Counted from the first letter of the stretch, positions 1-7,588 are shown. The stretch is DNA of 64,000 nucleotides from Longimicrobium sp. (GCF_036388275.1 NZ_DASVSF010000011.1:124001-188000); one strand, 5' to 3'. Numbers and translations are program-made. Notes: generated by a model from the sequence alone, not told the origin.

Positions 1-837
1 CACGGTGCCCAGCGCCAGCGTCAACGTCGCCGCCACGCCGGCCTCGGGACCGAAGGCGCCCCCCGTCCACCAGTCGGCGCCGGTCTCGTGCGCGTCGTAG
101 TACGGCGCGTCGAAGGGGCGAAAGCCGCTGACGGGAAAGTCCAGCAGCCCCGACATCGCCCAGTTCCATCCCATGTGCACCGCGGTGGCGAACCACAGCG
201 ACCGCGTGCGCAGATAGGCGACGCCAAGCATGAACCCGGCCAGGAAGATGTTCGCCAGCCCCAAGGCCGTCACGTTCGGGTTGTGGCCGTGCACGTACGT
301 GAACAGCGCCGACGTCACCAGCAGCGTGGGCCAGACACCGATTCCCTGCACCAGCACCTGGAACGGATAGCCCCGGAAGAGCACCTCTTCCAGGGCGGCC
401 GCCACCCAGAAGAACAGCAGCGCCCGTCCCAGGGCGGCGACATATTCGGACACCGTGCCCGGTTCGGCAACCCACCGGGCCGTACCCGCCACCGCAAGCA
501 AAACGACGGCGGCGCCCAACATGGCGCCGCCGGCCAGTGTTCCGAAAGCGGAATCCCTCAACCCGGCGGGCTCGGCGGCGAAGCCGAGCGCTCCCGCGGG
601 CCGCTGGTCGACCGCGCGAATCATCACCCACCCCGCAACCAACGCGCCCAAAAGCGCGGCGGAGGTCGTGGCGAGCATGCTCTGCGACAGCCCCGCCGCG
701 CCGACGGCGACGGTCAGGACGCGGGTCACGACCACGAAGAGCAGCGAGTACAGCACCAGCCGCCACCCCGCGCGCAGCCCGTACGAGCCCTGGAAGACGA
801 ACTCGGCCGTCGTGCGCGGGGCGGACGCCTCCGTCAT
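1..837 (-). CDS. CPBP-family intramembrane glutamic protease (partial, runs off left edge)
   Basis: Translating the minus strand from the ATG at 837 gives an uninterrupted frame to base 1, about 279 residues with no stop, so the C-terminus lies outside the window. It is a hydrophobic multi-spanning protein. The abortive-infection/CAAX protease motifs are visible: EEVLFRGYPF at about residues 150-159 (catalytic glutamate pair and arginine), a histidine in a YVHGHN segment near 183, and HMGWNW at 221-226 (third motif, H and N). Family members are membrane proteases acting on prenylated or membrane proteins; the bacterial substrate is usually unknown. The gene starts 4 bases after the bioY stop, so the two are probably co-transcribed. 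Confidence in the family is high, in any specific substrate none. Confidence 0.88.
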   Translation of the reverse strand, partial: MTEASAPRTTAEFVFQGSYGLRAGWRLVLYSLLFVVVTRVLTVAVGAAGLSQSMLATTSAALLGALVAGWVMIRAVDQRPAGALGFAAEPAGLRDSAFGTLAGGAMLGAAVVLLAVAGTARWVAEPGTVSEYVAALGRALLFFWVAAALEEVLFRGYPFQVLVQGIGVWPTLLVTSALFTYVHGHNPNVTALGLANIFLAGFMLGVAYLRTRSLWFATAVHMGWNWAMSGLLDFPVSGFRPFDAPYYDAHETGADWWTGGAFGPEAGVAATLTLALGTV

Positions 838-841
838 CCGG

Positions 842-1414
842 TCAGGCGACCCGCGCGCGTGTCCGCCCGCCGATGCGCCGCGCGATCGCCAGCACCATCG
901 CCACCTTCACCAGGTCCATCAGCACGAAGGGACGCAGTCCCAGCGCGACGGCCACGTTCACGTCGCCGACGATCGACAGCCAGGCGAGCCCGCCCGCGTA
1001 GATCGTGGCGAGGCCCAGCAGCAGCCCAGCCAGCGTCCGCAGTGCCGAGCAGTCGGCCCACATGCCGGCGAGGAACGCGGCCAGGGGATACGCCATCAGA
1101 TAGCCGCCGGTCGGGCCCAACAGGTACGCGGCGCCGCCACCCGCCACGAACACCGGCAGCCCGGCGATGCCGGCCGCCAGGTACAGCGCCTGGCTGGCCG
1201 CGCCCAGGCGCGCGCCCAGGAGCACGCCGGCGAGGATCACGAACAGCGGCTGGAAGGTAAACGGCACCGGCGTTCCCGGGATCAGCACCGAGATGCGGGC
1301 GCCGACGGCCGTGGCCGCGGCGAGCGCCACGACGCCGATCACCCGGCGCGCGGTGCGGGAGGGAACGAGCCCGGCGGCGGCCGGCTGGGTCAGGGTGAAG
1401 CGGTTGGTCGTCAT
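842..1414 (-). CDS. bioY: BioY biotin transporter S-component
   Basis: This 190-residue, very hydrophobic protein has the layout of BioY, the substrate-capture subunit of the energy-coupling-factor biotin importer in the inner membrane. Visible landmarks are VGARISVLIPGTPVPFTFQP near the N-terminus and the glycine-rich LLGPTGGYLMAYPLAAFLAG segment, both typical of BioY. The ATG at 1414 (MTTNRFTLTQ) is chosen because the frame upstream of it is intergenic repeat sequence. No EcfA or EcfT gene lies beside it, so it either works alone, as some BioY proteins do, or uses a shared module encoded elsewhere. The CPBP protease gene follows after 4 bases. A palindromic repeat lies just upstream, and no biotin-specific operator was recognised. 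Confidence 0.9.
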   Translation of the reverse strand: MTTNRFTLTQPAAAGLVPSRTARRVIGVVALAAATAVGARISVLIPGTPVPFTFQPLFVILAGVLLGARLGAASQALYLAAGIAGLPVFVAGGGAAYLLGPTGGYLMAYPLAAFLAGMWADCSALRTLAGLLLGLATIYAGGLAWLSIVGDVNVAVALGLRPFVLMDLVKVAMVLAIARRIGGRTRARVA

Positions 1415-1451
1415 GCGTGTCGGCTCAGGTGTGGTTCGAGGTTCGGACCCT

Positions 1452-1506
1452 GCTGGGGCGAATGAATTCGCGGCAACGACCACACGAAGTCCACCTTCGT
1501 GGACTG
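1452..1506 (+). repeat. Intergenic palindromic repeat family A, copy 1
   Basis: This unit contains a 14-base near-palindrome GCGAATGAATTCGC (1458-1471) followed by a hairpin with arms AGTCCAC and GTGGACT around CTTC (1488-1505). The same two-part unit recurs inverted at 20033-20090 and direct at 32756-32811. It sits upstream of bioY and does not belong to any credible gene; peptides predicted from it are artefacts. Confidence 0.85.
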
Positions 1507-1564
1507 CACGCGGTCGTGCGATCCGTGGGGTCGTGCTCGCTTCGAATTCGACGATCGCCCGGCT

Positions 1565-1608
1565 AGAAAGACACCTCGCCTCCAGCACCCTATGGGCCGG
1601 AGGCGAGG
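1565..1608 (-). terminator. Probable intrinsic terminator after the thiolase gene
   Basis: An inverted repeat with arms CCTCGCCTCC (1574-1583) and GGAGGCGAGG (1599-1608) lies 8 bases beyond the thiolase stop. Read on the minus strand it is followed by TGTCTTTCT, a short T-rich tract, as expected for factor-independent termination of the arcA-to-thiolase transcription unit. Confidence 0.55.
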
Positions 1609-1615
1609 GAGGAGA

Positions 1616-2839
1616 TTAGACGCGCTCGACGGAGAGCGCTACGGCGTCGCCGCCGCCCAGGCACAGAGTGGCCAGGCCGGTGGAGACGTCGCGATCGATC
1701 ATGGCATGCAGCAGCGTCGTGAGAACGCGCGCGCCCGACGCGCCGATGGGGTGGCCCAGCGCCACCGCGCCGCCGTTCACGTTCACGCGGTCCCAGTCCC
1801 ACCCCAGGCCAGCCCCATCCGCCAGCGCCTGCACGGCGAACGCCTCGTTGGCCTCGATCAGGTCGTAGTCGCTGATCTGGCTCCCCTGCTTCTTCATCAG
1901 CTTCTTCACGGCCTCGATCGGCGCGAAGAAGAGCTCCTTGGGCTCCACCGCGCCCGTCGAGTACGCGGCGATGCGGGCCAGGATGGTCAGCCCGTGGGCC
2001 CGCGCGTACTCCTCGCTGACCACCACCACGGCGGACGCGCCGTCGTTCATGGACGAGGCGTTGCCGGCGGTGACGACGGGGTCCGTGACGTCCTTGGGGG
2101 CGTGCTCCCGGAAGGCCGGCTTCAGCTTGCCGAGCGAATCGACCGAGCTGTCGGCGCGCGGGCCCTCATCCGCATCGACGGTCGTGGTGCCCTTGCGGCC
2201 GGCGATCTCTACCGGGACGATCTCTTCCTTGAACTTGCCGGCCTGCTGCGCGGCGACGGCCTTCTGGTGCGACTGCACCGAGAACTCGTCCGCCATCTGG
2301 CGGGAGATGGAGGCCTTCTTGGCGGTGTACTCGGCGTGCCCGCCCATGTGCACCTCGCAGAACGAGCACCACAGCCCGTCGCGCACCAGCCCGTCCACCA
2401 TCGTCTGGTCGCCGAACTTCACGCCGTTCCGCATCCCGTAAACGTAGAACGGGGCGTTGCTCATGGACTCCTGCCCGCCCGCCAGGATCACCTGGCTGTC
2501 GCCGGCGCGGATGGACTGCGCGGCCAGCATCACCGCCTTGAGCCCCGAGCCGCACACCTTGTTGATGGTGAGCGCGGAGACCTGGTCCGGCAGGCCTGCC
2601 TTGATGGCGGCCTGGCGGGCGGGCGCCTGCCCCACCCCGCCCTGCACCACGTTGCCCATGATGACTTCGGCGATGTCCTGCGCATCGATCCCCGACCGCG
2701 CAACGGCCTCGCGCAGGGCGATGGCGCCCAGCTCGGGCGCGGACAGTGACGACAGCGCCCCCAGGAACTTGCCGATGGGCGTGCGCACCGCGCTGACGAT
2801 CACGGGGGTCGTACGGGGATCACGTGCGATATCGATCAT
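1616..2839 (-). CDS. Acetyl-CoA C-acetyltransferase (thiolase)
   Basis: The product of 407 residues is a thiolase that condenses two acetyl-CoA or, in reverse, cleaves acetoacyl-CoA in the cytoplasm. The nucleophilic cysteine lies in INKVCGSGLKAV near residue 90, the second active-site loop is NEAFAVQAL, then GHPIGASGARV carries the catalytic histidine, and the C-terminal CLGGGDAVAL holds the second cysteine. Biosynthetic thiolases usually read C-x-GGG-x-G there; DA instead of x-G is a small deviation. The ATG at 2839 (MIDIARDP) is preferred over an upstream ATG at 2884 because homologs start close to the conserved VIVSAVRTPIGKF segment. It is the last gene of a same-strand series after the MBL-fold hydrolase. 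Whether it serves fatty-acid breakdown, ketone metabolism or polymer synthesis cannot be told from the context. Confidence 0.93.
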   Translation of the reverse strand: MIDIARDPRTTPVIVSAVRTPIGKFLGALSSLSAPELGAIALREAVARSGIDAQDIAEVIMGNVVQGGVGQAPARQAAIKAGLPDQVSALTINKVCGSGLKAVMLAAQSIRAGDSQVILAGGQESMSNAPFYVYGMRNGVKFGDQTMVDGLVRDGLWCSFCEVHMGGHAEYTAKKASISRQMADEFSVQSHQKAVAAQQAGKFKEEIVPVEIAGRKGTTTVDADEGPRADSSVDSLGKLKPAFREHAPKDVTDPVVTAGNASSMNDGASAVVVVSEEYARAHGLTILARIAAYSTGAVEPKELFFAPIEAVKKLMKKQGSQISDYDLIEANEAFAVQALADGAGLGWDWDRVNVNGGAVALGHPIGASGARVLTTLLHAMIDRDVSTGLATLCLGGGDAVALSVERV

Positions 2840-2880
2840 TTCGTCCCTCGAGCGTTTGATGATGGATCTGTCTGGGTTCC

Positions 2881-2900
2881 GCACTCACGCACTCACGCAC
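2881..2900. repeat. Short tandem repeat, 8-base unit TCACGCAC
   Basis: Two complete TCACGCAC units (2885-2900) preceded by GCAC lie in the 67-base gap between the MBL-fold hydrolase and the thiolase gene. The reverse-complement unit GTGCGTGA is repeated three times at 16005-16033, so this looks like a recurrent microsatellite in gene gaps of this genome. Confidence 0.7.
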
Positions 2901-2906
2901 TTCCCT

Positions 2907-3803
2907 TCACTCCTCCAGCCGAACGCCCTTCCCCTCCGCCACCGGATGGCCCCACGGCACGAACGGGTCGTGGGTCGACACCAGCAGCCACCGCTCGTCC
3001 ACCGCGCGCGACAGCAGGGCGCGCTTGCTTTCCAGCGTCACCAGCGGCTCCACGTCGTAGCCCATGATCCAGGGCAGCGGCAGGTGCGCGAAGGTGGGGA
3101 TCACGTCGGCCAGGAAACACGCCGTTTCCCCCTCCGACCGGATGAGCACCGACTGGTGGTGGGGGCAGTGGCCCGGCGTTCGGTACACCGATAGCCCCGG
3201 CGCGATCTGCACATCTCCGTCCACCAGGTTCAGCAGCCCCGCCGCCATCACCGGCTCGTAGTTGTCGGGCAGGTAGCTGGCCGAGGTTCGCTCGTTGGCC
3301 TGGTGCGCCCACTCCCACTCGCCGCGTTGCACGTGGTAGCGGGCGCGAGGAAATGAAACACACACCTGCCCCTCGCCGTCGCGGAAGGTGTTCCCTCCCG
3401 CGTGGTCGAAGTGCAGGTGCGTGTCGATCACGATGCCGACGTCGTCCGCGGCGAAGCCCAGCGACGCGAGCGCCTCGTGCAGCCGGTCCGGGTGCGCCGG
3501 ACTCGACGCCGCGTTGTCGACGCCGTAGATGTCGCGGAACTTGTCGTTTTCCTTGTTGCCGAGCCCCGTCTCGATCAGCACCAGCTCGTCGGGCGTTTCG
3601 ACGAGAAGGCAGCGCAGCCCCAGCGGAATGCGGTTGCGCTCGTCCGCCGGAATCCGGCGTTCCCAGAGCGGCTTGGGCACCACGCCGAACATGGCGCCGC
3701 CATCCAGCCGCTGCAGGCCGCTCTCGATGGCGTGTAGGGTGAACGCGCCCAGCTTGCGGCTCTGCACCAGCGGCAGCGCCGCCGACCGTTCCGGCGACGT
3801 CAC
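2907..3803 (-). CDS. MBL-fold metallohydrolase
   Basis: This 298-residue protein carries the metallo-beta-lactamase-fold metal motif DTHLHFDHAGG in its centre, followed by a conserved histidine in TPGHCPHHQS, an aspartate in FLADVIP and a C-terminal histidine in STHDPF. It therefore should bind two divalent metal ions and hydrolyse an ester, lactone or thioester, but the substrate cannot be read from sequence. A GTG start at 3803 is chosen: it overlaps the stop of the exonuclease gene as GTGA, a pattern repeated at the next junction upstream, indicating translational coupling. The longer frame upstream is a shadow of the exonuclease gene. Neighbours are a DEDDh nuclease, arginine deiminase and thiolase, which share no obvious pathway with it. 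Confidence 0.87.
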   Translation of the reverse strand: MTSPERSAALPLVQSRKLGAFTLHAIESGLQRLDGGAMFGVVPKPLWERRIPADERNRIPLGLRCLLVETPDELVLIETGLGNKENDKFRDIYGVDNAASSPAHPDRLHEALASLGFAADDVGIVIDTHLHFDHAGGNTFRDGEGQVCVSFPRARYHVQRGEWEWAHQANERTSASYLPDNYEPVMAAGLLNLVDGDVQIAPGLSVYRTPGHCPHHQSVLIRSEGETACFLADVIPTFAHLPLPWIMGYDVEPLVTLESKRALLSRAVDERWLLVSTHDPFVPWGHPVAEGKGVRLEE

Positions 3804-4681
3804 GCCACCTCCATCGACTGCGGCATCCTCTTCTTCTTCCGCGGCGCGCGAGGCTTGCGCTTGCCGAGCACCGCCTGCAGCCCCTCCCAGTCCGCCACCC
3901 CCTGCTCGTCGAGCATGTCGATGAAGTGGATCAGCACGCGCGCCGTGGCCAGGGCGTCGTCCAACGCACGGTGGCGCGACTCGATCTCCAGCCCGAAGAA
4001 CAGGGCCAGCCCGTCCAGCGAGCGCGAAGGAAGCTGGGGAAGGAGCTTTCGCGCCAGGCGCACGGTGCACAGCTGGCGGCCGGAGAGCGTCATCCCCGTG
4101 CACATGCTCAGCTCGTGGCAGATGAAGCGCCAGTCGAACGCGGCGTTGTGGGCCACGAACACGCACCCGTCCAGCGCCCGCGACACCTCCGGCGCCACCT
4201 GGGCGAACCGCGGCTGGCCGGCCACCATGGCGTTGGTGATGCCCGTCAGCGACGAGATCATTCCCGGGATCGGCCGCTCGGGGTTCACGAGCGTGCAGAA
4301 GGTGTCGCGGATCTGCCCGCCCGCCACGCGCACCGCGGCCACCTCCGTCACCCGGTGGCCCTGCTTGGGCGAGCCGCCGGTGGTTTCCACGTCCACCACC
4401 ACGAACGGCTCGTCGCGCAGCCGCCGGGCGGGCGCCGCCGGGGGCTCCGACGCGGCGAGGGACCACACGCCCTGCGGGGAGACGCGAAAGCGGGGGTCGC
4501 TGCCCAGCAGGGCGAACACGGCCGCGGCGGCCGCGCCCGCGCCGCCGGTGATCCCCAGGACGCGCTGCGCCACGTCGGCGCTGGAAAGGGGCTCGGAGGC
4601 CAGGACGCGCAGGGCGCGCTGCGTCAGCGAACCGTCGCGCTCCAGGCGAACGCCGTCCAGCGGAATTGGGATGTCGATCAC
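3800..4681 (-). CDS. DEDDh 3'-5' exonuclease, DNA polymerase III epsilon-like
   Basis: The 293-residue product has all the DnaQ-type exonuclease motifs: ExoI in VVVDVETTGG (D and E), ExoII in HNAAFDWRF, and ExoIII-epsilon in HRALDDALATA (H and D). It should remove nucleotides from 3' ends of DNA or RNA in the cytoplasm. An N-terminal region of about 95 residues precedes the nuclease domain and ends close to it; it looks like a small helical or winged-helix domain. The C-terminus is lysine/arginine-rich (RKPRAPRKKKR), perhaps for nucleic-acid binding. The GTG start at 4681 overlaps the arcA stop as GTGA. Similar stand-alone epsilon-like exonucleases are common beside unrelated genes, so it need not be the replicative proofreading subunit. 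Confidence 0.87.
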   Translation of the reverse strand: MIDIPIPLDGVRLERDGSLTQRALRVLASEPLSSADVAQRVLGITGGAGAAAAAVFALLGSDPRFRVSPQGVWSLAASEPPAAPARRLRDEPFVVVDVETTGGSPKQGHRVTEVAAVRVAGGQIRDTFCTLVNPERPIPGMISSLTGITNAMVAGQPRFAQVAPEVSRALDGCVFVAHNAAFDWRFICHELSMCTGMTLSGRQLCTVRLARKLLPQLPSRSLDGLALFFGLEIESRHRALDDALATARVLIHFIDMLDEQGVADWEGLQAVLGKRKPRAPRKKKRMPQSMEVA

Positions 4682-5937
4682 CAGATGTCGTCCCGGCAAA
4701 CAGGCATGGTCATGCACCGGCCGCCGCCGCCGCCGCGGACCAGCTCGGAGCCTTCGAAGGCGATCACGGCCTTGTCGCCCTCGCGCACCAGCGCCTTGCC
4801 GGCAAGGAAGTCGGTCGCGTCCACGATGCGGTATCCCGCCTTGTCCTGCAGCTCGCGCATGGTGCCCTCGTTCCGCGCGTAGCCCACGACGATGCCGGGC
4901 CGAACCGCGACGAAGTTGCACCCGCTGCTCCACTGCTCGCGCTCCTGCAGGGTGGGGTGGGTTCCGCCGCACCAGACGGGCTCCAGTTCCACGCCCACCT
5001 GCTTGAGGGCGCTGAAGATGCCGTCGTGCGCCGTCACCCCTTGCCCGCCCGGCCGGTAGTGCAGCGCGGGAAGCCGCTGCGGCCCGAAGAAGTACGGGGG
5101 ATACACCACGCAGTGCGTGCGGTCGATCATGGTGAAGATCATGTCCAGGTGGATGGCGGGGCTTTCGGCCGGCAGCACCACCACCACCACGTGATCGATC
5201 CCCGCCTTCTCCTTCAGCCCCTCCACCAGCCCCTCAATGGCGGCCGGGCTGCTGCGCTCCGAAAGGCCCACCATCGCCAGGTCGGGGCGAAGGATCAGCA
5301 CGTCGCCGCCCTCGACGGTGTAGTCGCTGCGGCGCTCCTCGGTGCCGTCGTAGATGAAGCCGCCGTTGCCCAGCAGCGGGTGGTACAGGAAGAGTGCCTT
5401 CATCAGCAGCTCTTCCGTCCACCGCACCGCGTACCTCATCGCCCCGATGATCACCCCGTCGTTCACCACCATGGCGGCGTCGCGGGTGAAGAAGAGGTTG
5501 GGAAGGGGCGGCAGCTCGTAGCTCACCTTGTGAAGCAGCTGCGAGATGGGCCCGCGAGGCGCCTCCTTCCCCTCGATGAACCGGCGGATCAGCTGGTCGC
5601 CCGGAATTTCGTACAGCTCGCCCCCCAGCGGCTCAGAGGGAGCCACCTCCATCACCTGGTTGACCAGGAACCGGCGCACCTCTTCCCGGTCGACGATCTC
5701 GGCCAGCAGGTCGCGCACCTGCAGCACGTCGCAGAACCGCGCAAGAATGGCGCGGAACTGGGCGTGCTCCGACTGTGCCTGGCGGAGGTGGATGATGTCG
5801 TCGTGCAGGTACTGCGCGCGGTTGCTGGGCGTCACCGCGAGCAGTTCGGGGCCCGGCGTGTGGCAGATCACGGTGCGGAGCGCACCGATTTCCGACGTGA
5901 CGCGTACTGTGGGCCTTCCAGATGTTTGGTCGGTCAT
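4678..5937 (-). CDS. arcA: Arginine deiminase
   Basis: The 419-residue product converts L-arginine to citrulline and ammonia, the first step of the arginine deiminase pathway. Guanidino-modifying-enzyme motifs are in order: FTRDAAMVV, EGGDVLILRPD, a histidine in AIHLDMIFTMIDR, and the catalytic cysteine near the C-terminus in GGGGGRCMTMPVCRDD. The ATG at 5937 is preferred because a good promoter lies immediately in front of it (see 5948-5976), which makes the longer frame from 6000 unlikely. No arcB or arcC (ornithine transcarbamylase, carbamate kinase) is next to it, so ATP generation by the full pathway is not shown. It leads an operon with the exonuclease and MBL hydrolase, and the redox regulator gene rex lies immediately upstream. 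Confidence 0.92.
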   Translation of the reverse strand: MTDQTSGRPTVRVTSEIGALRTVICHTPGPELLAVTPSNRAQYLHDDIIHLRQAQSEHAQFRAILARFCDVLQVRDLLAEIVDREEVRRFLVNQVMEVAPSEPLGGELYEIPGDQLIRRFIEGKEAPRGPISQLLHKVSYELPPLPNLFFTRDAAMVVNDGVIIGAMRYAVRWTEELLMKALFLYHPLLGNGGFIYDGTEERRSDYTVEGGDVLILRPDLAMVGLSERSSPAAIEGLVEGLKEKAGIDHVVVVVLPAESPAIHLDMIFTMIDRTHCVVYPPYFFGPQRLPALHYRPGGQGVTAHDGIFSALKQVGVELEPVWCGGTHPTLQEREQWSSGCNFVAVRPGIVVGYARNEGTMRELQDKAGYRIVDATDFLAGKALVREGDKAVIAFEGSELVRGGGGGRCMTMPVCRDDIW

Positions 5938-5947
5938 ATGACCGGAA

Positions 5948-5976
5948 AGTATAGCCGGGCGGCGGAGTGCGGGCAA
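5948..5976 (-). promoter_or_regulatory. Sigma-70-type promoter of arcA, nearly leaderless
   Basis: On the minus strand TTGCCC (5976-5971) is separated by 17 bases from TATACT (5953-5948). The -10 element ends only 10 bases before the arcA ATG, so transcription would begin about 4 bases upstream of the start codon, leaving no room for a ribosome binding site. Confidence 0.6.
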
Positions 5977-6024
5977 CGCACCGCGCCCCCGGGCAGGCAC
6001 AATCGGGGCGGTCGTGCACGGAGG

Positions 6025-6645
6025 TCAGCGAGGGTTGAGGGCGAACGAGAGGCCTTCAAGCTCCAGCGTCACGTCCACGTTCTTCAGCACCACGCCCCGG
6101 GGCACCTTCAGCCGCACGGGGGCGAAGTTCAGGATGCCGCGCACTCCCGCCGCCACGATGCGGTCGGCCACCTGCTGCGCCGCGTCCGCCGGCACGGCCA
6201 GGATGGCCATCTCCACCTGCTCGCCGGCCAGCGTGCGCTCCATCTCCTCGTCGGCACACACCGTCAGCCCGCCCAAGGTGGTGCCCACCTTGCGCGGATC
6301 GGAATCGAACACGGCGCGGATGTGAAAGCCGCGCGCCTCGAAGTCGCGGTAGGAGAACAGGGCGGAGCCCAGCTTGCCCGCTCCCACCAGGGCCACGCGC
6401 CAGGTCTTCTGCAGCCCCAGGATCTCGCGGATGCGGCCCAGCAGCTCCTGCACCGAATAGCCCAGCCCCCGCTTGCCGAACGAGCCGAACAGCGACAGGT
6501 CCTTGCGCACCTGCGCGCTGGTGGTGCCGCCCCGTTCGGCCAGCTGGCCGCTGGAGATGGTTTCGGCGCCCGCGGCATCGGCTTCCTGCAGCAGGCGAAG
6601 GTACAGCGAAAGCCGGCGCACGGCCGACTCGGAAATCTTCTTCAT
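6025..6645 (-). CDS. rex: Redox-sensing transcriptional repressor Rex
   Basis: The 206-residue product matches Rex along its length. The N-terminal winged helix contains SGQLAERGGTTSAQVRKDLS and SFGKRGLGY, the strongly conserved DNA-recognition region. A Rossmann fold follows with VALVGAGKLGSALFSY for NAD(H) binding and AVFDSDPRKVG after it. Rex senses the NADH/NAD ratio and represses fermentative and respiratory genes when NADH is low. The gene has an excellent Rex operator overlapping its own promoter (6697-6714), so it is very likely autoregulated. It stops about 90 bases before the start of arcA, whose separate promoter shows no comparable operator. Confidence 0.96.
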   Translation of the reverse strand: MKKISESAVRRLSLYLRLLQEADAAGAETISSGQLAERGGTTSAQVRKDLSLFGSFGKRGLGYSVQELLGRIREILGLQKTWRVALVGAGKLGSALFSYRDFEARGFHIRAVFDSDPRKVGTTLGGLTVCADEEMERTLAGEQVEMAILAVPADAAQQVADRIVAAGVRGILNFAPVRLKVPRGVVLKNVDVTLELEGLSFALNPR

Positions 6646-6696
6646 GCGCGTGACGCAGCCCGCGACGGCAGGCGCCGATCCTTCCCGGCGCCCAGC

Positions 6697-6714
6697 TTGT
6701 GAAATCGTTCACAA
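6697..6714. promoter_or_regulatory. Rex operator (perfect 18-base palindrome)
   Basis: The sequence TTGTGAAATCGTTCACAA is a perfect inverted repeat of TTGTGAA around four bases, matching the known Rex operator consensus TTGTGAA-N4-TTCACAA in every fixed position. It overlaps the -10 element of the rex promoter by two bases and lies 51 bases before the rex ATG, so bound Rex would block its own transcription. Confidence 0.93.
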
Positions 6715-6741
6715 GATAGGTGCGAGGCTGCGAAGCGTCAA
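6713..6741 (-). promoter_or_regulatory. Promoter of rex
   Basis: On the minus strand TTGACG (6741-6736), a 17-base spacer and TATCTT (6718-6713) form a good sigma-70-type promoter. The -10 hexamer runs directly into the Rex operator, the classic layout for autorepression. The untranslated leader would be roughly 60 bases. Confidence 0.75.
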
Positions 6742-6823
6742 CGCGCGCGCCGAATGAGCCACAGGTGCGACCAGTTTCCCGCCCCACCTCCCGCCGCGCG
6801 GAGTGAACGGTTATGCTTTGCAA

Positions 6824-7303
6824 ATGGACAAGCCGACGCTATACTTGGAGACGAGCGTGATCAGCTACCTGGCCGCGCTCCCCAGCCGCGACCCGACCAC
6901 GGCACGCAACCAACGGATCACGCGCGAGTGGTGGGACACGCGGCGGAAGGACTTCGAACTCCATAGCTCGGGGTTCGTGATCGAAGAGGCGGAACAGGGG
7001 GACGAGGTCTATGCGAGAAGGCGGCTGGCATTGCTGAAGGGCATCAACCTGCTGCCCGCCCAGCCGATTGCCGAACGACTGGCCTCGGAACTGCTCCGCT
7101 CCATCCCGCTTCCTGCGAAGGCCGCGCAAGATGCCTCGCACATTGCGATCGCGGCTGTCGGCGGAATGGGTTATCTTCTGACGTGGAATTGCAAGCACAT
7201 CGCGAATCCGCGTCTGCAACTGCGGATACGGCAAGCCGTTCGGAAGGCTGGCTTCGTCGAGCCGTTGCTCTGTACCCCGGCGGACCTGATGGCCGGGCGG
7301 TAG
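6824..7303 (+). CDS. PIN-domain protein, probable VapC-like toxin
   Basis: The product (159 residues from the ATG at 6824; a GTG at 6803 is also possible) opens with PTLYLETSVISYLAA, the typical first strand of PIN domains, with glutamate in place of the usual first aspartate position. Further acidic residues are in IEEAEQGD and KAAQDASHIAIAA, and it ends with LLTWNCKHIANP and a short C-terminal strand. This subgroup of PIN proteins has the TWN(C/F)KHI motif. PIN toxins are metal-dependent ribonucleases that cleave tRNA, rRNA or mRNA. The likely partner is the small acidic protein encoded 30 bases downstream. The order toxin-antitoxin is the reverse of classical vapBC. It lies between rex and a bidirectional terminator. 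Confidence 0.8.
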   Translation: MDKPTLYLETSVISYLAALPSRDPTTARNQRITREWWDTRRKDFELHSSGFVIEEAEQGDEVYARRRLALLKGINLLPAQPIAERLASELLRSIPLPAKAAQDASHIAIAAVGGMGYLLTWNCKHIANPRLQLRIRQAVRKAGFVEPLLCTPADLMAGR

Positions 7304-7333
7304 GGGCCGGCGGACGCGAATCGAGGAGGAAGC

Positions 7334-7564
7334 ATGTGCTGCGAAGAGTTTGCTGACGATCAGGAGTGGGAAGACCCCATTGTGAAGGAGATTCACGAAA
7401 CTCGCGAGCGCCTTGCGGCAAGGTTTGGCTACGACGTTCCCGCGCTGTTCGCTCACATCCGGGAGCGCGAGGCCGATTCCGGGAAGCGGGGCGTCGTCTT
7501 CGCGGATCCGTCGGGGCAACCTCGGCGGTCGCCGCGGGACAGCCGCGCTCCCGATGCCGCTTGA
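7334..7564 (+). CDS. Small acidic protein, probable antitoxin partner of the PIN protein
   Basis: This 76-residue protein lies 30 bases after the PIN gene on the same strand. Its core EDPIVKEIHETRERLAARFG and YDVPALFAHIREREA resembles a short conserved protein family often found directly after this type of PIN gene, which is why it is called an antitoxin here. No DNA-binding motif can be seen; the C-terminus (PSGQPRRSPRDSRAP) looks disordered. A strong hairpin terminator follows 24 bases later. The start ATG at 7334 is preceded by GAGGAAGC, a good ribosome binding site. The assignment rests on position and recollection of the family, not on a demonstrated interaction. Confidence 0.6.
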   Translation: MCCEEFADDQEWEDPIVKEIHETRERLAARFGYDVPALFAHIREREADSGKRGVVFADPSGQPRRSPRDSRAPDAA

Positions 7565-7588
7565 TCGTAGATCCGACATTCGAATGGA

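Noticed and set aside
88..1260. Long plus-strand frame over the CPBP protease and BioY genes
   Set aside because: The minus-strand frames carry clear catalytic and membrane motifs; the plus-strand frame is a shadow.
842..1414. Full ECF biotin transport operon
   Set aside because: Only BioY is present; no EcfA ATPase or EcfT gene flanks it in the window.
1452..1590. Peptides with ANEFAAT-like and VVVAANSF-like sequences as small conserved proteins
   Set aside because: They recur at three intergenic places because they are translations of repeat family A, not because a gene is conserved.
2907..4466. A fused nuclease-hydrolase reading frame of about 520 codons
   Set aside because: The N-terminal part is the exonuclease gene read in another frame. 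The true hydrolase start is the GTG at 3803 overlapping the exonuclease stop.
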